Assembly (NCBI GenBank): GCA_020638365.1
Contig: JACKIQ010000005.1
Span: 70,581-134,580, forward strand
DNA: 64,000 nucleotides
Direction of reading: 5' to 3'
DNA from: Rhodospirillales bacterium
GTDB taxonomy: Bacteria > Pseudomonadota > Alphaproteobacteria > Micavibrionales > Micavibrionaceae
Numbering within the stretch: the stretch's first letter is position 1; every line of letters starts with the position of its first letter. Of the stretch, positions 50,138-59,066 are shown piece by piece. Position numbers and translations under genes: made by a program. The notes beneath the pieces were generated by a model, which searched no databases, was not told the origin of the DNA, and was given only the letters and a program-made list of their open reading frames with translations.

Positions 50138-50146
50138 TGTGGATAA
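50138..50146 (-). promoter_or_regulatory. Single DnaA-box match in AT-rich gap
   Basis: TGTGGATAA, the complement of the consensus TTATCCACA, in a 196-base AT-rich gap (49969-50164) before rlmJ. A single box is not evidence for an origin; it may regulate rlmJ or be chance. Confidence 0.25.
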
Positions 50147-50164
50147 GTGGAGTGAAAATCGCCC

Positions 50165-50974
50165 ATGCTATCTTACCAGCATATCTACCACGCCGGGTGC
50201 CTGCCCGATATACACAAGCACATGGCCCTGGCTGAACTGCTTAACCTGATGGTTAAAAAAGACAAGCCTCTCACCTACTTTGAGACTCACGCCGGCAGGG
50301 GCTATTACGACCTCAACGCTCCGGAAGCCCGTAAAACCGGCGAAGCGGCGGAAGGAATACTAAGAATGATGAAGGACGGCTGGTTTTCGCCGACCCGCCC
50401 GTTCCTTCGGGTAATTCAGGACACTCAGAGCAAAAAAGGCATGCACATCTACCCCGGCTCGGCTGCAATCGCCGAATATTGCCGCCGTCCCGGGGACAAG
50501 ATGCATCTGATGGAGCTTCACCCCGGAGAAATCAAGCACTTGCGAAGCGCCTTCAAAAACCGTTCGGTGAACATCCAGCAAAAAGAGGGTCTCGCAGCCC
50601 TGCTCGCGATCGCTCCTCCTCAACCGCGACGCGGTCTGATCTTCATTGACCCCAGCTATGAAATCAAAACGGAATACGAGGAGCTACCCGTAAAAATAGA
50701 AAAAGTCCTGCACAAATGGCCCGTTGCGGTCCTCTGCCTCTGGTACCCCCTTCTCCCGGAACAGCCGCATAAGGGAATGCTCAGGGCTTTGACCGCCTTG
50801 AATCTCCCGAAATCAGGCGTGTTCGAAGTCGAGTTCAGCCCCCCGCCGGCACGCGAAAACGGCTGGAAAGCCCTTTACGGCAGCGGCCTGTTCATCGCCA
50901 ACATCCCCTTCGGTTTCGAACAGAAAATGAGCGGCATAACGAACACATTGACCGGAATAAAAAAACAAACTTAA
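50165..50974 (+). CDS. rlmJ: 23S rRNA (adenine-N6)-methyltransferase RlmJ
   Basis: A 269-residue Rossmann-fold methyltransferase that would methylate A2030 of 23S rRNA. The family N terminus MLSYQHIYHAGCLPDIHKH is intact, the SAM-binding loop YFETHAGRGYYDL lies near 38, and the catalytic DPPY-type motif reads FIDPSYEIK near 158. CLWYPLL follows as in the family. GTGGAG lies upstream of the ATG. It meets the minus-strand guanylyltransferase gene tail to tail in a shared TTAA. Confidence 0.9.
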   Translation: MLSYQHIYHAGCLPDIHKHMALAELLNLMVKKDKPLTYFETHAGRGYYDLNAPEARKTGEAAEGILRMMKDGWFSPTRPFLRVIQDTQSKKGMHIYPGSAAIAEYCRRPGDKMHLMELHPGEIKHLRSAFKNRSVNIQQKEGLAALLAIAPPQPRRGLIFIDPSYEIKTEYEELPVKIEKVLHKWPVAVLCLWYPLLPEQPHKGMLRALTALNLPKSGVFEVEFSPPPARENGWKALYGSGLFIANIPFGFEQKMSGITNTLTGIKKQT

Positions 50975-51843
50975 GCGCTGTACCTTGAAACCGCCCGTTC
51001 TTCCCGCCGCCATCTAAAAAGCCGCCACCAGCTTCCGATGTCGCTCCACTCGACATCCAGATCACGGACGAACGCTGAAGAAATACGCTTTAACAGGACA
51101 ATATCAACCGAAACCGACTCAAATTCTGAAAAAATCTTTTTATTCAATTGTATTGAAACATTTTCATGCGTTCCTACCGCCAGAGCTTTTTGTGCGCCCC
51201 CGTAAATCTTCGGCGCAGACCGTTCAAGCAACTGCAAAAACACGCTTGGCCGCGTCAGAAACATTCCTGTATTCCACAGACAGTCTCCCCGAGCGATCAA
51301 CTCTTTCGCGCCGCGCACATCTGGTTTTTCGATAAACCGTCGAACCGGCCTGCACGCCCTGTCGCCCTCCGCCATAACGATGTATCCGTAATCGCTTTCC
51401 GGCGACATCGGCTTCACACCGAACAACACCATATTCTCGATCGTGTAGGCGATTGACTCGATAACGCCCTTCTCGAACGCGCGCACATTTTTGAGACTCT
51501 GGTCCCCCGGCTGCACCAGCATAAGCGCGCCAATCCCCTTGAGCAAATGAGCCGCCACCCCGATGGCCGCCGCCGTCCCCCTGTGATCCGGCTCAAGGAG
51601 TACCGTACGCGGCTCCATCTTGATCTGCGCCATTTGCCTGTAAACAGTATCCTCGTAACGCTGGTGACAGACGATGATCGGCTGAGAAAAAGCCCGCCCG
51701 CGCAACGCGGTGCGCTGAAAAAAAGAAAGTCCGGTGCCAAGAGAGAGAAATTCTTTCGGACGCTTGCTGTTCGTCAGGGGCCATAACCGCGCGTCCCGCC
51801 CGCCGACCAGAATAACGGGCACGATATCAGGCCGCGAGGTCAT
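50971..51843 (-). CDS. Short mannose-1-phosphate guanylyltransferase
   Basis: A 290-residue nucleotidyltransferase that would make GDP-mannose from GTP and mannose 1-phosphate. The activation motif reads GGRDARLWPLTNSKRPKEFL near 12 (the usual GGxGxRLWPLS is altered at one Gly). The site usually PADHxI reads QPGDQSLK near 118. FIEKPD near 172, WNTGMF near 189 and WSDIGSWW near 270 are present. The protein stops right after the catalytic domain and has no PMI domain, so it is shorter than most. AGGGGG precedes the ATG at 51843, which overlaps the fcl 3' end. Confidence 0.8.
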   Translation of the reverse strand: MTSRPDIVPVILVGGRDARLWPLTNSKRPKEFLSLGTGLSFFQRTALRGRAFSQPIIVCHQRYEDTVYRQMAQIKMEPRTVLLEPDHRGTAAAIGVAAHLLKGIGALMLVQPGDQSLKNVRAFEKGVIESIAYTIENMVLFGVKPMSPESDYGYIVMAEGDRACRPVRRFIEKPDVRGAKELIARGDCLWNTGMFLTRPSVFLQLLERSAPKIYGGAQKALAVGTHENVSIQLNKKIFSEFESVSVDIVLLKRISSAFVRDLDVEWSDIGSWWRLFRWRREERAVSRYSA

Positions 51844-52822
51844 CCGCCCCCTGATCCGGCGCACAGCCCCCCTTCTTGCGCAGCAGATAATCCGCGTACG
51901 CGTGCCTTAAACCATTCTCAAGAGAAGTGCGCGGAACCCACCCCGCCGAAAAAATTCGTGAACTGTCCATCACTTTACGGGCGACACCTTCAGGGCCGGA
52001 AGCGTCAAACTCAATCCCGGCGTCGCATCCCACGCAATCGGCTATTTTTTTAGCCAGTTCAGCAATCGTAATGTCCGCCCCGCTGCCCACATTGACCGGC
52101 CCCGCCCCGTTATAATGCTTGAGCAGGAAAACGAGCGCATCCGCCAGATCGTCGACATAAAGAAATTCGCGCAGCGCCCGTCCGCTGCCCCACACTTTCA
52201 AGGGCTGACCCGTACGCTTGGCCTCATGCGCCTTCATCATCAGCGCCGGAATAACGTGCGAACGCGTCTGATCGTAGTGATCCCCCGGCCCGTAAAGATT
52301 GCACGGCATGGCGGAAATAAAATCGCATCCATACTGCCTGCGGTAAAATTCGCACATCTTCACCCCGGCGATTTTCGCCAGCGCGTACCCCTCGTTCGTC
52401 GGCTCCAGCGGGCCGCTGAGCAAGGCCTCCTCGCGGATCGGCACCGCCGCTTCCCGGGGATAGATGCACGAGGACCCGAGATAAAGCAGCCTCTTAACCC
52501 CGGCCTGATACGCGGCGTGAATGAAATTGGTGCTGATGGAAAGATTTTCATAAAGGTAATCCGCAGGACGCTGCGAATTATCAAGAATCCCCCCGACCCG
52601 CGCCGCCGCAAGGATAACGATTTCGGGCTTGTTCTTGCTCATCCAGCGCTCGACCGCCGCCTGATCGCGCAGGTCAAGATAGCGCCGCGGCACAAGAAAC
52701 ACATAGACGTTTTCGGGCATCAGCCGCCGGACCACCGCCGAACCGACCATCCCGGTCTGCCCCGCCACGAAAACCCGCTTGCCCTCCAGCGCGTAGGGAA
52801 CGCTCAGCCAGTCATCTTCCAT
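51827..52822 (-). CDS. fcl: GDP-L-fucose synthase
   Basis: A 331-residue short-chain dehydrogenase/epimerase that converts GDP-4-keto-6-deoxymannose to GDP-L-fucose with NADPH. Start at 52822 with GGAGGAG upstream. Rossmann motif GQTGMVGSAVVRRL near 20, Ser in GSSCIYP near 115 and the catalytic YALAKIAG near 145 are intact, with NLYGPGDHYD near 175. It overlaps gmd by 19 bases and the guanylyltransferase by 17, so the three genes are translated as a unit. Confidence 0.93.
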   Translation of the reverse strand: MEDDWLSVPYALEGKRVFVAGQTGMVGSAVVRRLMPENVYVFLVPRRYLDLRDQAAVERWMSKNKPEIVILAAARVGGILDNSQRPADYLYENLSISTNFIHAAYQAGVKRLLYLGSSCIYPREAAVPIREEALLSGPLEPTNEGYALAKIAGVKMCEFYRRQYGCDFISAMPCNLYGPGDHYDQTRSHVIPALMMKAHEAKRTGQPLKVWGSGRALREFLYVDDLADALVFLLKHYNGAGPVNVGSGADITIAELAKKIADCVGCDAGIEFDASGPEGVARKVMDSSRIFSAGWVPRTSLENGLRHAYADYLLRKKGGCAPDQGADDLAA

Positions 52823-53886
52823 ACGGCGTCTCCTCCGGCTTCCCGCCACAACAACATGCGGTCGGCATTCACCATATCCGCAACCAGATCGTCGAAATAA
52901 TATTTCGGCAACCAGTTTAGCGCATCTTGGGCCTTTCGTGCATTACCTAAAAGATGATTCACATCCTTCGGCCGGAAAAACGCCGGATCGACGGAAACCA
53001 GAAGCCGCCCGGTGCGCTTATCCCTCCCGGTCTCCTCGACGCCTGTCCCGCTCCATGCCACCTGAATGCCGATCTGCTCGAACGCGCGCTCGACGAACTC
53101 CCGCACGGAATAAGCCTGCCCGGTGGCCAGAACGTAATCGTCAGGCCGCTCTTGCTGAAGCATCAGCCACATCCCTTCCACGTAATCTCGGGCATGGCCC
53201 CAATCGCGGATGGAATCCAGGTTGCCCAGCCTCAAAACTTCCCGCGATCCCGCCTCGATGGACGCGACCGCCTTGGTGATCTTGCGCGTAACGAAATCTT
53301 CGCCGCGCGCCGGGCTTTCATGGTTGAACAGAATACCATTGGAAACATGAATGCCGTACGCATCACGATAGGTCCGCGCCAGCCAGTAAGACGCCAGCTT
53401 CGCCACCCCATAGGGGCTGCACGGCATGAAGGGCGTATTTTCATCCTGCGGCGCGGGCGCGCTGCCGAACATCTCTGACGAAGACGCCTGATACATCCGC
53501 ACGGAGCGTTCCATATCAAGCAACCGGATCGAATCCAGGATCGCCAGCGTCCCCTTGGTATTGATATCCAACGTCGCCGCCGGGGTCTTGAAACTCACCC
53601 CCACCTGCGACATCGCGGCAAGATTGTAGATTTCCTGCGGCCGCACCTCCTTGAGCAACTGCGTCACGCTCTGCGCGTCCGTCACGTCCCCCTGATGCAA
53701 CGTCAGCGCGGCATCGGTCAGCCCCAGCATCGCAAGACGCGCCATCCCGTCCGCCGGGTTCATATAACTGTCCCAGCGCACCAGACCGTGCACATTGTAA
53801 CCTTTTTTAATCAGGAACTCAGCAAGATAACCCCCATCCTGCCCGGCGATTCCGGTGATGAGGGCGGTTTTTTTGAAACCGGACAT
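52804..53886 (-). CDS. gmd: GDP-mannose 4,6-dehydratase
   Basis: A 360-residue enzyme that makes GDP-4-keto-6-deoxymannose from GDP-mannose, the first step to GDP-fucose and related sugars. The start at 53886 has GGGGAG upstream. The NADP motif TGIAGQDGGYLAEFL is near 9, the Ser in ASSSEMFG near 125 and the catalytic YGVAKLASYW near 150; RDWGHARDYV near 215 is typical of Gmd. It is the first gene of the three-gene operon. Confidence 0.95.
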   Translation of the reverse strand: MSGFKKTALITGIAGQDGGYLAEFLIKKGYNVHGLVRWDSYMNPADGMARLAMLGLTDAALTLHQGDVTDAQSVTQLLKEVRPQEIYNLAAMSQVGVSFKTPAATLDINTKGTLAILDSIRLLDMERSVRMYQASSSEMFGSAPAPQDENTPFMPCSPYGVAKLASYWLARTYRDAYGIHVSNGILFNHESPARGEDFVTRKITKAVASIEAGSREVLRLGNLDSIRDWGHARDYVEGMWLMLQQERPDDYVLATGQAYSVREFVERAFEQIGIQVAWSGTGVEETGRDKRTGRLLVSVDPAFFRPKDVNHLLGNARKAQDALNWLPKYYFDDLVADMVNADRMLLWREAGGDAVWKMTG

Positions 53887-53958
53887 TGGCGTCTCCCCAC
53901 ACAAATGCATGCTGCAAAAACACAATGCATCATCCGTGCCAAAAACGCAAAGAAAAGA

Positions 53959-53994
53959 ATGATCTAAGAAAGAAATTTAAAGTATGATCTAAGA
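53959..53994. repeat. ATGATCTAAGA direct repeat
   Basis: ATGATCTAAGA at 53959-53969 and 53984-53994, 25 bases apart, just upstream of the membrane-protein gene at 53998 and in the divergent gap with gmd. It may be an operator or a small duplication. Confidence 0.45.
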
Positions 53995-53997
53995 GAC

Positions 53998-54924
53998 ATG
54001 AACCCGATAGACAAAATCGACAGAGCACACAGACAGGGCCTCGTCCTGCACGGCTTCTGCCTGACTTTGCTGTTCATCTTACAATTTATCAATTTTAACA
54101 TGCCGGTGTTCGAACAGACGATCGCCCACCTGACTTACATTCCCATTGAGTTGGAAGCGTCCGACGAAGCCTTGAAATGTATTGTCGTCCCACTCTCGGT
54201 TGATTGCATTTGGGAACCGAGTTGGTTGGAAGACAAAAACTATATGGAGTGCGGATTTGATTTCCCGAACCCGACTTATAATGTTAAAAACACAAACTAT
54301 ACTTTAAGGCAGAACACCTACACCCACGATTCTCCCTGCAAACTAGAAAAAACAATTTACGTTTCCCCATACAACCCGGCTTGGGCTGTTTCAGACAACA
54401 ACTTGCCTAAAGGAAACTCGCTTAAAATATTTCTTTTTTTGGGAACACTACTGATAATCTGGACAGGGCTTTTTATAACTTTGACATGCTTCAGCCCTTC
54501 ATGCCATCCCGCACAATTTCAAACTAAATTCTCGGCTATTATAAAAAAGAAAAGCTTTGGAAACGCTCTCTTTTTCTCCCTCTATGGCACAGCCTTGTTC
54601 CTATGGATTGCCGTAATTACGACTTATTGTCTCGGGTGGAGTACAGACAGCATAAATAATTATGTCAATGGAAACATCGCTTTACCGCTAAATATTTTCG
54701 CAGGCTTGTTAATTTATCTTTTTTACGCTCCACGCACATACTGGCTTCTAATACCGGCTCTATACTTCTATCTTTTTTTTGCAATGTACTACTATGTTTT
54801 TCTCACACTCGAAATGAATTTGGTCCCGGACTGGCTTTTTCTGATTCTACTTGCGCAAATCACAGTTTTTATCACAGAAAAGACTGCGAACTTACTTTCA
54901 AAAACTAAAAAACCTACCCCTTAA
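53998..54924 (+). CDS. Hypothetical membrane protein, AT-rich
   Basis: A 308-residue protein with about six hydrophobic helices: one near 18-40, then a 100-residue external loop with three or four cysteines, then five helices from 140 to 295 rich in Tyr, Phe and Leu. Base composition is clearly AT-richer than its neighbours, suggesting transfer. No known family. The 3' end overlaps the converging gene by 11 bases. Confidence 0.6.
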   Translation: MNPIDKIDRAHRQGLVLHGFCLTLLFILQFINFNMPVFEQTIAHLTYIPIELEASDEALKCIVVPLSVDCIWEPSWLEDKNYMECGFDFPNPTYNVKNTNYTLRQNTYTHDSPCKLEKTIYVSPYNPAWAVSDNNLPKGNSLKIFLFLGTLLIIWTGLFITLTCFSPSCHPAQFQTKFSAIIKKKSFGNALFFSLYGTALFLWIAVITTYCLGWSTDSINNYVNGNIALPLNIFAGLLIYLFYAPRTYWLLIPALYFYLFFAMYYYVFLTLEMNLVPDWLFLILLAQITVFITEKTANLLSKTKKPTP

Positions 54925-55423
54925 CCTTCTGCTTGATCATATACCCGATCGCCGCCGCGCAGAACGCGAAGAACAGCGCACAGAGAGCGCCGATCACAAT
55001 ATCGTGCCCGTCCAGCACCATCCACGCCCCGGCCACAACAAACAGGAGGGAAATAATCTCCAGTATGATGAGCGTCGGCAGATTATGCGACTTCGCGGAA
55101 TTTCGGTACGCCTCCCCCACGCCCAGCTTTTCGGTCGAGCGCTCCATCCCCTCCGTCACCCGCCAAGTCCAGAGGGTAAACCCGACCATAAACAGCAGAA
55201 CAATCACCACGTTCGGCCACGGCCCGAAGAAAACCTGAACCCCCACCACCACCGGCAGCATGATGATATACATCCGCTTGACGGACCGGCGCAGGCGCTC
55301 TTCCTCCGCCGCGCTGCGGATCACGTAGCCCCTCCCCATGATACCCCACGGGTAGAACACGGAATTCCCGGCTACGTCCTTTTTGAAGATCCCGCTGACT
55401 AGCCCGTCAAAATACCCCATCAA
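54914..55423 (-). CDS. Hypothetical membrane protein (169 aa)
   Basis: A 169-residue protein with four hydrophobic helices: two near 50-95 and two near 120-165, and a basic cytoplasmic segment between. A short N-terminal cytoplasmic part includes a PWGIMGRGYVI motif. It lies nine bases upstream of the desaturase stop on the same strand, so the two may be coexpressed. Function unknown. Confidence 0.6.
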   Translation of the reverse strand: MMGYFDGLVSGIFKKDVAGNSVFYPWGIMGRGYVIRSAAEEERLRRSVKRMYIIMLPVVVGVQVFFGPWPNVVIVLLFMVGFTLWTWRVTEGMERSTEKLGVGEAYRNSAKSHNLPTLIILEIISLLFVVAGAWMVLDGHDIVIGALCALFFAFCAAAIGYMIKQKVKG

Positions 55424-55432
55424 CTGGCCCCT

Positions 55433-56416
55433 TTAAGCATCCGAGCTTTTAGCCGCACGTCCCATCCCCGGCGCCTTGGTCTTGAAGTCCTTGCGCTTTT
55501 CCTTGTTCAGGAACGGCCAGAGAAGCTGGTGCGTGAATTTCGCGGGCATGAACTCGCTGATCCCGACATTCACGGGCGGGCGGCGGTCCTGCGGATTGAT
55601 GAACGTCCGAAACAGGATATCCCAAAGCACGACATTCTCACCGTAATTCTTGTTCCCCTCCTTGATATCGCGGCTGTGGTGCCAGCGATGCAGCCCCGGC
55701 GTGTTGAACACATACGAAAGCCATCCGAACCGCATCTCCACGTTACAATGGGTGAGCATCCCGATAAACGCGGTGACGGCCGCCAGCCATTGCAGCACCT
55801 CCATCGGCGCCCCCAGCAGCGTCAGCGGGATCATCCCCATAAGAACACGGTACAAACTGTCCATGAAATGAAAGCGCCCGGTATTGACGAACCACAGGCG
55901 CGTGACGCTGTGATGCACGGCGTGAAAGCGCCACAATATAGGGATTTCATGCGCCGTCCGGTGCGACCAGTAGAGGAAAAACTCCGAAACCACAACGGCG
56001 AACGCGACCTGCAAGCCCAGAGGCCAGCTGCGCGGCCAGAGTTCCGCCCCCAGCACCCCGTACCCCTGCGCCGTCGCGGGCGTAAACAACTCCGACAAGC
56101 CGATCACCCCGGCGAACAGGAACAGCGTCTGCACCGTCCCCTTGGTCGTCAGCGTATGCGCGATATCCGCGAAGGTCTGCCCGTCCGGTTCCAGCCAGTC
56201 ATGCTCGTGCGGCATGAACCGCTCAAGAAAAAACAGCGAAACGATCAGCACGATATAGGAAAAAATGAAGCCCATGATGGGAAGATCGAACGAAAACGCG
56301 ATCCCCGTCAGGACCATGCATAGCGTAAACAGCCCCGGCCACGCCAGCCAGGAAAGCCAGTATTTCAGCGGCGTATCGCTGCGTGGTGATAAAAGCCCTT
56401 CTCCCTGCTGTGCCAT
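55433..56416 (-). CDS. Fatty acid hydroxylase / sterol desaturase family enzyme
   Basis: A 327-residue membrane di-iron enzyme. The start at 56416 has AGGAATG upstream; the longer frame to 56482 adds an Arg-rich leader and lies in the preceding gene. The histidine clusters HRTAH (near 150), HAVHH (near 163) and HRWHH (near 245) of the family are all present, between four or five membrane helices. Such enzymes hydroxylate or desaturate sterols, fatty acids or carotenoids with O2. The substrate is not known. It follows the sugar epimerase on the same strand. Confidence 0.85.
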   Translation of the reverse strand: MAQQGEGLLSPRSDTPLKYWLSWLAWPGLFTLCMVLTGIAFSFDLPIMGFIFSYIVLIVSLFFLERFMPHEHDWLEPDGQTFADIAHTLTTKGTVQTLFLFAGVIGLSELFTPATAQGYGVLGAELWPRSWPLGLQVAFAVVVSEFFLYWSHRTAHEIPILWRFHAVHHSVTRLWFVNTGRFHFMDSLYRVLMGMIPLTLLGAPMEVLQWLAAVTAFIGMLTHCNVEMRFGWLSYVFNTPGLHRWHHSRDIKEGNKNYGENVVLWDILFRTFINPQDRRPPVNVGISEFMPAKFTHQLLWPFLNKEKRKDFKTKAPGMGRAAKSSDA

Positions 56417-56432
56417 CGGTACATTCCTCGCC

Positions 56433-57485
56433 TTAAACCTTCGTCGCGCTTTTCGCTCTGGCCGCCTCCGCGCCGACCGCATAATAATCCTTATACCACT
56501 CCATGAATTTTTTCATACCCTCCCGCAGGCTCGTCTTGGGCCGGAACCCGACCGCCGCCTCCAGCGAGTCCGTATCGGCATAGGTCGCGTAAACATCGCC
56601 CGGCTGCATGGGGAGAAAATTCTTTTTCGCTTCGATGCCAAGCTCTTCCTCGACGATCTGGATCAAATCCATGAGGTTTTCCGGCGAATTGGCCCCGATA
56701 TTATAGATACGATACGGATCGGCGCTTTGCGAAGGATCAGGGTTCATCAAATCATATGAAGGGTTTGACTGCGGGATATATTCCAGTACGCGCTCCATCG
56801 ATTCTACGATGTCGTCTATATAGGTAAAGTCCCGTTTCATGTCCCCTTGATTATAGACATCAATCGATTTCCCCGCGACGATCGCGTTACTGAACTTGAA
56901 GTAAGCCATATCCGGCCGCCCCCACGGCCCGTAGACCGTAAAGAAGCGCAGCCCTGTGCAGGGTATGCCGTACAGATGCGCGTAGCTGTGCGCCATTAGC
57001 TCCCCGCCCTTCTTCGTCGCCGCATACAGGCTGACCGGATGATCGACACTGTCCTTTTCCGAAAACGGCAGCTTCCGGTTCGCCCCGTAAACCGAGGATG
57101 AGGACGCGAACACAAGGTGCCGCACACCGTTATGCCTGCAGCCCTCAAGAATATTCAAAAAGCCCGTCAGGTTGCTGTCCACATACGCTTTCGGGTTTTC
57201 CAGCGAATACCGCACCCCCGCCTGCGCCGCGAGATTGACCACGATCTCCGGCTTGAAGGTGGAAAACAGCGCCGCCATCCCCGCATCGTCCGCCAGATCG
57301 AGTTTCTTGAAAGTAAAATTTTCACAGCTTTCTAAAACCTTTAGCCGCCCCTGTTTAAGTGAAACATCATAATAATCGTTCAAATTGTCGATTCCCATGA
57401 TCGTATACCCGCCGCTCGCACACAGCCGCTTGACGAAATGAAACCCGATAAACCCCGCCGCCCCGGTGACCAAAACGCGTGTCAT
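56433..57485 (-). CDS. UDP-glucuronate 4-epimerase-like enzyme
   Basis: A 350-residue extended short-chain dehydrogenase. Rossmann motif VTGAAGFIGFHFVKRL near 5, Ser in SSSSVYGANR near 130 and the catalytic YAATKKGGELMAHSY near 160 are intact. FTVYGPWGRPDMAYFKF near 185 is the classic signature of UDP-glucuronate 4-epimerases that give UDP-galacturonate for capsule or LPS. Substrate is inferred from similarity. Its ATG overlaps the stop of the 57482 gene (ATGA), so they are coupled. Confidence 0.88.
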   Translation of the reverse strand: MTRVLVTGAAGFIGFHFVKRLCASGGYTIMGIDNLNDYYDVSLKQGRLKVLESCENFTFKKLDLADDAGMAALFSTFKPEIVVNLAAQAGVRYSLENPKAYVDSNLTGFLNILEGCRHNGVRHLVFASSSSVYGANRKLPFSEKDSVDHPVSLYAATKKGGELMAHSYAHLYGIPCTGLRFFTVYGPWGRPDMAYFKFSNAIVAGKSIDVYNQGDMKRDFTYIDDIVESMERVLEYIPQSNPSYDLMNPDPSQSADPYRIYNIGANSPENLMDLIQIVEEELGIEAKKNFLPMQPGDVYATYADTDSLEAAVGFRPKTSLREGMKKFMEWYKDYYAVGAEAARAKSATKV

Positions 57486-57961
57486 TCCGACCCCTCCGGC
57501 ATTGTACCGCCTCCTTTAATCACATCATCCAGACCCTCGGGCGGTGGCGGCAAAGGCGAACCGTCCAGCTTCTGCGTTTTCGGATCGACCCCGATCATCA
57601 TAGCCATAACGATTTTGAGTTGGCGCATGATCGCGATTTTCTCGACGAAGTAATCCCCGCTTTCACAATCCAGTTTCTTATCGGCCAGCCTCTTGCTCAT
57701 CGCCTCGAACGCTTTGGCGCGCATATCTTCCAGCTTGGCCACGCGCTCCGCACTCTCGTTTTTTCCGTAACCCGAGAGAATCCCGGTACCCATCGCGCTG
57801 TCTTCCTTGCAGTAAACATTATAAGCGTCCGCCTGCGCGCCCAACTTCACCGCTTCCTTCAGCGGATCCTCCACAGGCCCTTCCTCCGGCACGGCAACCG
57901 CCCCGCAAACGCATAACATTGCAAGAACCAGAAAAAACGGACGAAAATCGGCAAAACGCAT
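57482..57961 (-). CDS. Exported hypothetical protein (159 aa)
   Basis: A 159-residue protein with a signal peptide (residues 1-25, MRFADFRPFFLVLAMLCV start). Start at 57961 with GAGGAG upstream; the longer frame to 58033 is not needed. The mature chain is helical and charged, with two cysteines (near 53 and 100) that could form a disulfide, and a Pro-rich end. No known family. It is translationally coupled to the epimerase and so may belong to envelope biogenesis. Confidence 0.65.
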   Translation of the reverse strand: MRFADFRPFFLVLAMLCVCGAVAVPEEGPVEDPLKEAVKLGAQADAYNVYCKEDSAMGTGILSGYGKNESAERVAKLEDMRAKAFEAMSKRLADKKLDCESGDYFVEKIAIMRQLKIVMAMMIGVDPKTQKLDGSPLPPPPEGLDDVIKGGGTMPEGSE

Positions 57962-58029
57962 AATGAAAACTCCTCGCACCAAACTTACAGCCAAAAAACC
58001 GCGCTGGAAACGGAAAAAAACCGGGATGT

Positions 58030-59025
58030 TCACCGGGCGCTTCCCTCGGCGGCGCGCCGCAGACGGTCGTTGATCGCCACGCCCAGCCCCGTATCCGGGA
58101 CGGCCATAACCGCAATCCCCTTATGGTCCGGCCGGTCCAGCGTCCGCATCATCGAAAACAGATTCGCCGCCGCCTCGTGCAGATCGCGCCCTTCGCTGAG
58201 ATTTTTCAGACTCTCTTCGGGCAAATCCTTCGCCGCTCCGCCGCCTCGAATGCCCATGAATTTCACATGTCCGAACGCCAGCAAAGCCTCGCCCGGTTCA
58301 AGATCGACGGCGTTCATCCGCACGGGGATCGACGGCGCGTAATGCTTCAACAACTGCCCCGGCGAACGCGGCGCATCGGGATCGCTGTGATCGTAAAGGA
58401 CCGCCTTGCCCAGTACCTCTGAAATCTCCTCCGCAGTAACCCCGCCGGGCCGCAAAACGGCAGGCGCATCGCCCGATAAATCCAGAACCGTGGATTCCAG
58501 CCCCACAGTGCAAGCCCCCGCCGCGAGAACCAGCGCAACCTCATCCCCGAAAGCCTCCGCCACATGTTGCGGGGTTGTCGCGCTCAAAGCGCCGGATTTA
58601 TTCGCGCTCGGCGCCGCCAGCGGAACGCCGCAGGCTTTTAAAACCGCCAGCGCCGCGTCATGCCTGGGAATCCGCACCGCCAGCGTAGGCAGCCCCGCCC
58701 CGGCCAGATCGCTCACCGCGCATCCGGCTTTCCGCGGAAGGATCAAAGTCAACGGCCCCGGCCAGAACGCTTCGGCCGCCGCCCGCGCATCCGCGTTCAT
58801 CTCGACCAGTTCCGCAGCCTGCTCAAAACTGTGACAGTGGATAATCAGTGGATTAAACGAAGGCCGCCCCTTCGCCGCGTAAATCTTCGCCACCGCCTGC
58901 CCGTCCAGCGCATTCGCCGCCAGCCCGTAGACGGTTTCTGTCGGCAAACCCACAAGCCCACCCGCTTGAAGAATACGGGCGGCCTCTGCGATAGCTTCCG
59001 CTCTGGGGCTCATAATCCGGCTCAT
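58030..59025 (-). CDS. tsaC: Threonylcarbamoyl-AMP synthase (TsaC/Sua5)
   Basis: A 331-residue Sua5-type enzyme that makes threonylcarbamoyl-AMP from threonine, bicarbonate and ATP, for t6A37 of ANN-decoding tRNAs. The YrdC domain (about 1-200) has PTETVYGLA near 29, KGRPSFNPLIIH near 52 and PSANKSG near 140. The C-terminal Sua5 domain (about 225-325) includes SPGQLLKHYAP near 220. It is the longer Sua5 form. The t6A product acts on the tRNA-Ile(UAU) described in this window, though that is only a general relation. Confidence 0.92.
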   Translation of the reverse strand: MSRIMSPRAEAIAEAARILQAGGLVGLPTETVYGLAANALDGQAVAKIYAAKGRPSFNPLIIHCHSFEQAAELVEMNADARAAAEAFWPGPLTLILPRKAGCAVSDLAGAGLPTLAVRIPRHDAALAVLKACGVPLAAPSANKSGALSATTPQHVAEAFGDEVALVLAAGACTVGLESTVLDLSGDAPAVLRPGGVTAEEISEVLGKAVLYDHSDPDAPRSPGQLLKHYAPSIPVRMNAVDLEPGEALLAFGHVKFMGIRGGGAAKDLPEESLKNLSEGRDLHEAAANLFSMMRTLDRPDHKGIAVMAVPDTGLGVAINDRLRRAAEGSAR

Positions 59026-59066
59026 GCCCGAACAAAGCCACTAACGGATGGAAAAGGCAAGGTTTT

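Noticed and set aside
49969..50164. Possible replication origin at AT-rich gap with DnaA box
   Set aside because: Only one box is present and no replication genes are near.
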